From a virus: 64,000 bases of DNA. Made by a program: the position numbers and the translations under genes. Numbering within the stretch: position 1 is the stretch's first letter; each line of letters begins with the position of its first letter. Under the pieces are notes generated by a model. That model had not been told where the DNA came from and did not search any database. It saw only the letters and a program-made list of their open reading frames with translations. The stretch spans positions 28,313 through 92,312 of the IMG/VR virus record IMGVR_UViG_3300029448_008119. One strand, 5' to 3'. This document shows positions 1-6,500 of this stretch, in pieces.

Positions 1-437
1 ATACCGCTTATTGACAAGTCTCCATATCTACTGTTTATTTGAAATTTATTTTCTAATATTAAATCTTCCTCTGTTTCGTTCGTTAAATAGATATTAAAAT
101 CCTTTACCGCAAAAGTTCCAGTTATATCGGTTGATATGGTTGCTCCACCTGTTTCTATGATTCTGCCATTTTCAAAGTCAAAAACAAAATCATCAGCTCT
201 GCCGCTACCCATAAATTGAGTTGGAATAACTGGATTTATCGAGCCCGACACAGAAGAATCATTTACCCATTGTTTATAGTCACTTTGAAAAGAAGAATAA
301 GAGGTTGGAAGTCTTGAGTCAGATTTGCTGTAAAGTTGCCCAGTTTTGTTAGAATAAGCTTCTCCTTCTTGTAGTAGTTCGTGATCGAACCAAAGCATAA
401 AGCTTGTCATTAGTTCATGTTTATATTGGGGCTTCAT
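1..437 (-). CDS. Virion-associated hypothetical protein (partial, runs off left edge)
   Basis: An open frame starts with ATG at 437 and runs leftward to the window edge (145 residues seen; the C-terminus is missing). I do not recognise the family. The visible part begins MKPQYKHELMTSFMLWFDHE and is followed by a polar, strand-rich region without membrane segments. It lies just downstream of two neck-like genes, so a head-tail connector or other virion role is likely from context only. A GTGTAATTA element sits 7 bases before the ATG, so this gene probably has its own promoter despite lying only 18 bases beyond the previous stop. Confidence 0.6.
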   Translation of the reverse strand, partial: MKPQYKHELMTSFMLWFDHELLQEGEAYSNKTGQLYSKSDSRLPTSYSSFQSDYKQWVNDSSVSGSINPVIPTQFMGSGRADDFVFDFENGRIIETGGATISTDITGTFAVKDFNIYLTNETEEDLILENKFQINSRYGDLSISG

Positions 438-444
438 TTATTAT

Positions 445-453
445 TAATTACAC
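445..453 (-). promoter_or_regulatory. GTG-TAATTA phage promoter element (leaderless type)
   Basis: Reading leftward the sequence is GTG followed by TAATTA. Taking TAATTA as a -10 hexamer puts the predicted transcript start at 438, one base before the ATG at 437. No -35 box or Shine-Dalgarno sequence is visible. It is one of thirteen such sites in the window. Confidence 0.55.
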
Positions 454-455
454 TG

Positions 456-1040
456 TTAAAGCTGAAGGTTGGCAAATTCTTTTTGATACTTCTTTATGAG
501 TGCTGATATATACTGTGTATTTTTAAATTTAGATCCAGATTTTCTAACTTTTCTGGGAGATTGTATCCCAAGACCAGATCTACTACTATCTTTGCTTATT
601 TTAAGGTAATATCCTAATCCAGATATTCCAGTTTCTATTCCTTTCGCCCAGCTTCTTCCTGGCGCCCAAGGCATTGGTGTTGCAGCGAATATTTCAGCAG
701 CTTCAGGCATATCAATCTCAAACTCAACTGAGTTCCTGGTTGTCCGAGTGAATCTGAAATTAGTGGAAGATAGAATTTTTTCTATTGCATCTGTCGGGTC
801 TGAGCCAGATTCGAAGCCTATGAATGAGAATAAATTTGTAGCGCCTCCTAGGGTACCGCTAATATTACTAGAACTTGTGCCCCCTTTTATTTCAAGAGTA
901 ACTGGGTGATTGAGAAACTCAGCAATCATTTTATTTTTAAGTTTTTGAAAAGCTGGGGCAAATAGTTTTTGAACTTGCCCTCTTGCAAGATTGGGTACTT
1001 GCCTATTTATTTGAGATATATTTGAACTAGTTAATATCAT
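456..1040 (-). CDS. Putative neck/tail completion protein
   Basis: 194 residues, no signal peptide or membrane segment. The C-terminal third is basic and Gly/Ser-rich (GLGYYLKISKDSSRSG, then KVRKSGSKF), a look shared by phage head-tail completion and tail-terminator proteins, but no family can be fixed by eye. The start ATG overlaps by one base the stop of the 1040-1498 gene, so the two are translationally coupled. Position between a connector-like gene and the tail genes supports a neck or tail-terminator role. The role is inferred from context. Confidence 0.5.
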   Translation of the reverse strand: MILTSSNISQINRQVPNLARGQVQKLFAPAFQKLKNKMIAEFLNHPVTLEIKGGTSSSNISGTLGGATNLFSFIGFESGSDPTDAIEKILSSTNFRFTRTTRNSVEFEIDMPEAAEIFAATPMPWAPGRSWAKGIETGISGLGYYLKISKDSSRSGLGIQSPRKVRKSGSKFKNTQYISALIKKYQKEFANLQL

Positions 1041-1498
1041 TATTCTTCAATTGGAGAAAGATAAAAATGATAATACTGAGGCCCAAAAATGCCAGTGGGG
1101 TTACCTTTACTTTCTATTGTATATTTTCTTCCCTCAAATTCGCACCTTTTTGCTTCTTTTAAAATTACAAACCCACTTTCATCTACAGTGATTCTAACAG
1201 AACCATCTATGGTCTCTATTCCTAGTTGGCTAGAAATATTACCGTCTGAAAGGTTCTGTTCTCTTGCGTTTATGTATTTTATTCTAGCTTTTATTGTATG
1301 GGTAACAGAGGTTTTTGAAGTACTGGCTGTGCCGCTAGAAGTTTTTCCATATATCCCATTATATTCAGAGCTGGCAGATATTAAAATTTTCTTGCCTTCT
1401 TCGTAAACTGTTATATTTCTAGCAAAAGTTTCATGTATGTCATCAATAATAGCTTTGATCGTACTTTTTTGAGAATCTGATATCAAGGAGGTGGCCAT
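1040..1498 (-). CDS. Putative head-tail connector (neck) protein
   Basis: 152 residues. The N-terminus (DIHETFARNITVYEEGKKI) resembles phage neck proteins of the kind that begin with a helix and the phrase TFxRxITVY. The rest is beta-rich and ends in FYLSPIEE. First gene of the leftward unit 1498-1: it has a GTGTAAATA element seven bases before its ATG and no ribosome site, so a leaderless mRNA is predicted. It is divergent from the 1548 gene across a 49-base region holding back-to-back promoters. The neck assignment rests on the N-terminal pattern and on position. Confidence 0.5.
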   Translation of the reverse strand: MATSLISDSQKSTIKAIIDDIHETFARNITVYEEGKKILISASSEYNGIYGKTSSGTASTSKTSVTHTIKARIKYINAREQNLSDGNISSQLGIETIDGSVRITVDESGFVILKEAKRCEFEGRKYTIESKGNPTGIFGPQYYHFYLSPIEE

Positions 1499-1503
1499 GT
1501 CTA

Positions 1504-1512
1504 TATTTACAC
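1504..1512 (-). promoter_or_regulatory. GTG-TAAATA promoter element, left arm of a divergent pair
   Basis: On the minus strand GTGTAAATA precedes the ATG at 1498 by five bases after the hexamer; predicted start 1497. Together with the plus-strand copy at 1519 it forms a perfect inverted repeat TTTACAC-N6-GTGTAAA, so two polymerases would face away from a common centre. Confidence 0.55.
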
Positions 1513-1518
1513 TTTTTT

Positions 1519-1527
1519 GTGTAAAGT
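1519..1527 (+). promoter_or_regulatory. GTG-TAAAGT promoter element, right arm of a divergent pair
   Basis: GTGTAAAGT lies 20 bases before the ATG at 1548, farther than at the other sites. The predicted transcript would have a leader of about 14 bases. This leader contains AAGGA at 1539-1543, a Shine-Dalgarno-like sequence. The only site with a leader is therefore also the one with a ribosome site. Confidence 0.45.
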
Positions 1528-1547
1528 AATTCAGGTATAAGGATATT

Positions 1548-1838
1548 ATGATTGCAAAAGAATTTTTGTATGATCGTTCTGATCATCACATTCGGTATTT
1601 ATTTAAGTCTTTTTTGCTAACTTTGGAAGAGATGCAAAAGGTTCACGAGATAAATTTTGAAAAACTGTACAGCAATTTGCCAAAAGAGTCTCAGTCGTTA
1701 ATTGAGATGGCAGATTACTTCGACGAAGATCATTACGAAATGTATAGAAAAAAAATATTAGATATTGGAAATTCTGTTTTGCGAGATTATAATAGTGAGT
1801 TAGAAAACTTAACAGTAGAATTCAAATTTAAGAACTAA
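1548..1838 (+). CDS. Small phage protein preceding tail genes
   Basis: 96 residues, acidic, predicted mostly helical, no Cys and no membrane segment. It is not a family I recognise. It leads the rightward tail unit, is preceded by AAGGA four bases before ATG, and its TAA stop overlaps the next ATG (TAATG), so translation is coupled to the 1838 gene. A structural or chaperone role in tail assembly is suggested only by position upstream of the tape measure. Confidence 0.55.
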   Translation: MIAKEFLYDRSDHHIRYLFKSFLLTLEEMQKVHEINFEKLYSNLPKESQSLIEMADYFDEDHYEMYRKKILDIGNSVLRDYNSELENLTVEFKFKN

Positions 1839-2599
1839 TGTTAGACTATGGCAAAGGCAAAATTATGGCAAAAGAAAATATTTACGAATTTACGTTAAAG
1901 AAAAAAGTTAAAAAGCAGGTAGAAACCAAAAGAAAAAACAAAGATGGAGAAGAAGAAACCATCTTATCTAATCGGACGGTTACTGTGCCAGTAAAGTTTT
2001 TTGTAAAAAAGCCGACAAGGCGCATGGCCGATGAAGCTGAAGTGTTTTATTCAGTTCAGTTAAGCAAGGCTATTAAAATGGGAATAGTCACGAAAGCGAT
2101 GCTTATTAAAAAGTATGCTGACAATGGAGGGGCTTTATCAGAAGAAGAATCCAAACTGCTTTTAAAATCTTTGAAAAAACTCAATGATTTAGAAAACGAG
2201 TACAAACTCTCTGTTATTAAAAAAACAAAAGATAGTAAAAAGAAAAGTGACGAGCTCGCATTACAAATTGTAACTCTAAAAAGAGAACTTCAAGAATTAG
2301 AATCTTCTTTACAATCCGTTTATCAACATACAGCAGATTCTAAAGCAGAAAAAGAAGTTTTGCTTTGGTACGCTATTCAACTAGCTGAATTTTCAGAAGA
2401 CGAAGGTGAAAAGGAGGCATTTTTTAACGGACTGGACTTTGAAGAACAGTTAGAAGATTTATATAATAAATATGAAGTAGACGAAAGTTTTGAATCTGAA
2501 GCTACTTCAAAAATTTGCAAAGTAGTAGGATATTGGTTTTATAATCAAGCCGCAGAGAAAAAAGATATAGAAGAGTTCATCAAGCAAGATGAACAATGA
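1838..2599 (+). CDS. Putative tail assembly protein, coiled coil
   Basis: 253 residues. A basic N-terminus is followed by a conserved-looking stretch (EVFYSVQLSKAIKMGIVTKA), then a long heptad-rich coiled coil at about residues 110-175, and an acidic C-terminus. The start shown overlaps the previous stop (TAATG). A second ATG at 1865 (MAKENIYEF), preceded by an AAAGG-like stretch, is an equally good start and would give 244 residues. Position two genes before the tape measure is where tail assembly chaperones usually sit. No slippery heptamer was seen, so a lambda G/GT-style frameshift is not supported. Confidence 0.5.
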   Translation: MLDYGKGKIMAKENIYEFTLKKKVKKQVETKRKNKDGEEETILSNRTVTVPVKFFVKKPTRRMADEAEVFYSVQLSKAIKMGIVTKAMLIKKYADNGGALSEEESKLLLKSLKKLNDLENEYKLSVIKKTKDSKKKSDELALQIVTLKRELQELESSLQSVYQHTADSKAEKEVLLWYAIQLAEFSEDEGEKEAFFNGLDFEEQLEDLYNKYEVDESFESEATSKICKVVGYWFYNQAAEKKDIEEFIKQDEQ

Positions 2600-3563
2600 T
2601 AGAAATTTAGAAATAGTTTCAGAGATATTGCAGGGCGTTACCGTTGTTAGAGGCTCCTTCGGATCTTTGTACTTAAAGCACCTTTCTCAGTTTGAACAAA
2701 GAGAGGTATTGTCTCAATCAAAAATTTTTGAAAAAGAGGGGGTATCAAAAGGCCTGCTAACGGAAAAGCAAGGTCTTCAAAATATACTAGATCAAGATAT
2801 GTGGTCTTTGGATGATGAAAATTTAATAAAAAATTTAAAAAAAGAAATTGATGATTTGAAATTGTCATCCTCACAAGTTTTTTTACCATCTCAACAAAAA
2901 CAGTTTATAGACAAATCTAAAGAGAAAGAGAAGGAATTGTTTTCTCTTGAAAAAGAAAAATCGCAACTTATTGGCTTGACTAGCGAAAAGTATGCGAGGA
3001 ATAAAGTTCAAAAAACTATAGTAAATAAAATTCTTTTTTATGACAGGGGGTTTAATAAAGGGGTTTATGAAGATTTGTATCTAAATGAAAATATGAAAGA
3101 GGCGGAACTATTTAAGCTACAAAAAGATTTCTTTGAAAAATTTGAAGACTCAAACATTTCTGAAGCTGTTTTAAGTGATTATTTTTCAATGTATTTACCA
3201 TTCTGTGAAGATGTTATGGGCGTTTTTGGAAAACCCCTGGCCGATTTAACAAGTTATCAATTAAAGCTAATATCTTTTGGTAGGTACTTTTTAAACATAT
3301 TTAAAAACTCTCAAAAAGAAATTCCAGACAATATAGCTAAAGACCCAGAACTTTTAATTGCTTTCCATCAGAATCAAAGAAATGAAAGATCTAAAACAAA
3401 AGCACAGTCTTCAGAAGGAGGATCGGCTTTTTTTGGCGCGAGTAAAGAAGATATACAACAAATTAAATCAAACGACGAAAGAGCTGTAGATTTAAATGAA
3501 GAAGTGAAGAAACAGGGGGGCTCTCTTAATATGGAACAAATGATGAAATTGCACGGAGTTTAG
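2589..3563 (+). CDS. Putative tail assembly chaperone/structural protein
   Basis: 324 residues, helical and charged, with a coiled-coil stretch at about residues 75-125 and a Gly/Ser-rich C-terminal tail. Its ATG lies inside the last codons of the 1838 gene (11-base overlap, different frame), so it is probably expressed by translational coupling. It directly precedes the tape measure gene. I infer a chaperone or scaffold that coats the tape measure, but no family signature proves it. Confidence 0.5.
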   Translation: MNNDRNLEIVSEILQGVTVVRGSFGSLYLKHLSQFEQREVLSQSKIFEKEGVSKGLLTEKQGLQNILDQDMWSLDDENLIKNLKKEIDDLKLSSSQVFLPSQQKQFIDKSKEKEKELFSLEKEKSQLIGLTSEKYARNKVQKTIVNKILFYDRGFNKGVYEDLYLNENMKEAELFKLQKDFFEKFEDSNISEAVLSDYFSMYLPFCEDVMGVFGKPLADLTSYQLKLISFGRYFLNIFKNSQKEIPDNIAKDPELLIAFHQNQRNERSKTKAQSSEGGSAFFGASKEDIQQIKSNDERAVDLNEEVKKQGGSLNMEQMMKLHGV

Positions 3564-3572
3564 GTGTAATAT
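3564..3572 (+). promoter_or_regulatory. GTG-TAATAT promoter element before tape measure gene
   Basis: GTGTAATAT begins directly after the stop codon of the preceding gene. Taking TAATAT as -10 gives a transcript start at 3579, exactly the A of the ATG. There is no TTGACA-like box at the expected -35 position. Confidence 0.6.
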
Positions 3573-3578
3573 CATTAT

Positions 3579-6500
3579 ATGGCGGTAAAACTAGGAGTTG
3601 ATTTTAATCCAAATACAAAAAAGGTTGAGGCGGCTTTAGCTAGGATACAAGCCCAAGCTAAGGGCGTTCAATTTGGTGGGGGCGCAAGATCAATTGAGAA
3701 ACTATCGCGTCCTTTAGGAAAAATTACTGGACAGGCCTCTGAGTTCCAAAAATCACTAGAAGCTTCTAATGCTCGTGTTTTGGCTTTCGGTGCTTCTGTA
3801 GCTGTCATTAATAAACTTTCTCAAGCTTTTGGAGCGTTAGTTGCTAATACTGTTAAAGTCGAAGCATCTTTTGCTAAAATTAACACTATTCTTGGTGGAA
3901 CCCAAAGACAATTAGAACAGTTTGGAAATGGAATTTTTAAAGTTGCACAAAATACTGCTACATCTTTTGATCAAGTAGCCGAAGGAGCTTTAGAATTAGC
4001 TCGTCAAGGTTTATCTGTTGAAGAATCATTATCTAGGGTCGAGACCGCATTAAAGTTGGTTCGTGTAGCTGGAATTGATTCTCAGCAAGCCGTTGCTGGT
4101 TTAACTGCCGCTATAAAAGGTTTTGAGGGAGCTGGATTAAACGTTGCCCAAATAGCAGATAAGTTGGCAGAGGTTGACACAAAGTTTGCTGTTTCTACAG
4201 AAGATTTAATTAATGGACTTGAACGAGCATCTGCATCAGCTCGTGTTGCTGGGGTAGATTTTGATGAGCTTTTAGGCGTCATAACAACAGTTCAAGAAAG
4301 AACGCAACGTGGTGGTGCTGTTATTGGTAATGCATTTAAAACTATTTTTGCTAGATTGGGTAGAACAGATACATTAGTTGCTTTAGAGCAGTTAGGTATA
4401 CAAGTTTTAGATTCACAAGGTAATGTAAGAAGTGCCATACCTCTTTTCCAAGAACTAGCGGTAGAGCTTGATAGGCTTGGTTTGAAAAGCCTTGAAGCTG
4501 GAGACATTATTCAAAAAGTTGCTGGAGTCAGGCAACGTGATATTTTAATTAGTTTGGTAGAAGATTTAAATTCAGGACAAAGCCAATTTGCAAAAGCTTT
4601 AGAAGTTTCTGCTGGAGCTGCTGGGTCTTTGGATAGAAAAAATGCTCAATTAAATGATACATTAGAGGCCTTGATAAATAATTTAACTGTAGGCGCTCAA
4701 AAACTTTCAGCTGTACTCGGAGAATTAGGATTTGCTGATGCAGCTAAAGATATTTTAAAAGTATTCTCTGCGGCGGTAAATGGACTGAGTGATTTATTGC
4801 AAGGAGATTCAATCGGCGCCAAATTTGCACAAGGGCTTGTAAAAGGCATTGGAAGCATTTTAACTGGTCCTGGGCTTGCGTTAATAAGTGCTATATTTGT
4901 AAAGTTATTTGTTGATTTAGCTAAATTTGGATCTACCTCTCTTAAAAGTTTATTGGGTATAAATAAAGCAGCGGAACAACAAAATTTACTCCAAAAGTCT
5001 GTTTTTCAAACACTTCTGCAAAACGAAGCAATTCAAAGAGAAATTTTAGCTCTTGAGGGTAATAAGGTAGCGCAAGAACAATTACTTTTAAAAATATATA
5101 ATCAACAAGCTGCTGCTTTAGCTAGGGTACAAAAGGCTGCCGCGACCGTAAGTCCTGGTCTTTTTAGAGGAGGATTTAGAGGCGGTGAAGGCGGCGTAGG
5201 GAGAACTAGAAGAGGAGCTAGTGGTTATGTTGCCGCTGAAGCTCGTGATGTATCTAGAGGAGTTGGTGGAGCGCCCGCAAGTTCTAAAGTAGTATCAATT
5301 CCAAACTTTGCTTTTGGCGGCGGCAAGCGCGGGACAATGGTTGCTAATACTAGTGAGTATTTTGTTCCTAATTATGCTGGCGGTGGAGATGCAATATTTA
5401 ATCGTGACATGATCCGATCTAGCGGTCTTCCGTCTGGCGCTAGAAAAATAAATGCGGCTGATGGATATATACCAAATTTTGTTAGAAGTAGGGTTGGAGC
5501 TGGTCTTGCTGTAAATAATAGATTTAGAACCAACAATCTTTCTGAGCTTAAGAGGATGGATCCATCAAAATTAAAAGGCAAGGACCGAAAGGACTATGAT
5601 GCTGCACTAGCTTCCAAGCAAAAGGCTAAAGTAAAACCATTAAACCTAAGTGCTGCTGGATTTTCTTATCTAGTTCCCCAGCTTAATTTTTCACAAACAG
5701 GAGGGCCGCCCAAAAGAGGAAGTTTTAAAAAAGGAAAAAGAAGTTTTCCATTTTCTCTTTCTGGCTTCTCGGCGTTTGGCCCAAAAATACCAGGAGGGGT
5801 TGATGCTGCTGGAGATCCTCAAGATGAATTTCTTGAAGAAAATATAACCAATGCTTTAGTAAAAGAATCTCAAAAATATGCAAACATATTAACCAGAGCT
5901 GTTGGCGGTAGAACGGTAAGTGGGGGAAATTTAAGGACTAAATTTTCTTCTGGCGGTACAAAAGGTGCATTTGGCGCGTTAAGATCTTCCGTAGGTTCGG
6001 CCTTTGAAATAGCTACCTCAGAAGCGTTGGGAATAGATGATGCCGCTGTTAAAAAGGGTGGGGGAGATTTTGATATAAGAAATCCTAGCCCAGAAGCTAA
6101 GCAAAAATTACGAAAACTTTTTGGATCAGCAGGTGGTGCGAATCAAGGAGAATTTAAAGTAAGCACTTCCATAGATAACATTGCTAGTTTTGCTAAAAAA
6201 ATAGCTACAGAAAAGAAAATGGCTTCGGGTGGTTATATTCCAAATTTTGCTATGTCCCCTATTGACGATGCTGTTCAAAGAGAAAAAGATGCTGGCGTAC
6301 CAATTAATCAAATTAGAATTAATCAAAGCGGCAAACTTCGTAATGCTGGAAATCCAGATGGATTAGCTGTGACAAATACAAGAGATGAGCCGACTGGAAG
6401 AATTCCAAACTTTGCAGAAGTACCCAGAGGAAGCAGAGATACTTTGGCGACAGCAGCATCACAAAGTAAAGCTGCCGCTGCGGCTAACAAGGCCGCCGCA

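Noticed and set aside
2580-2600. Programmed frameshift between the two genes upstream of the tape measure (lambda G/GT style)
   Set aside because: No slippery heptamer was found near the junction, and the second gene has its own ATG in the overlap.
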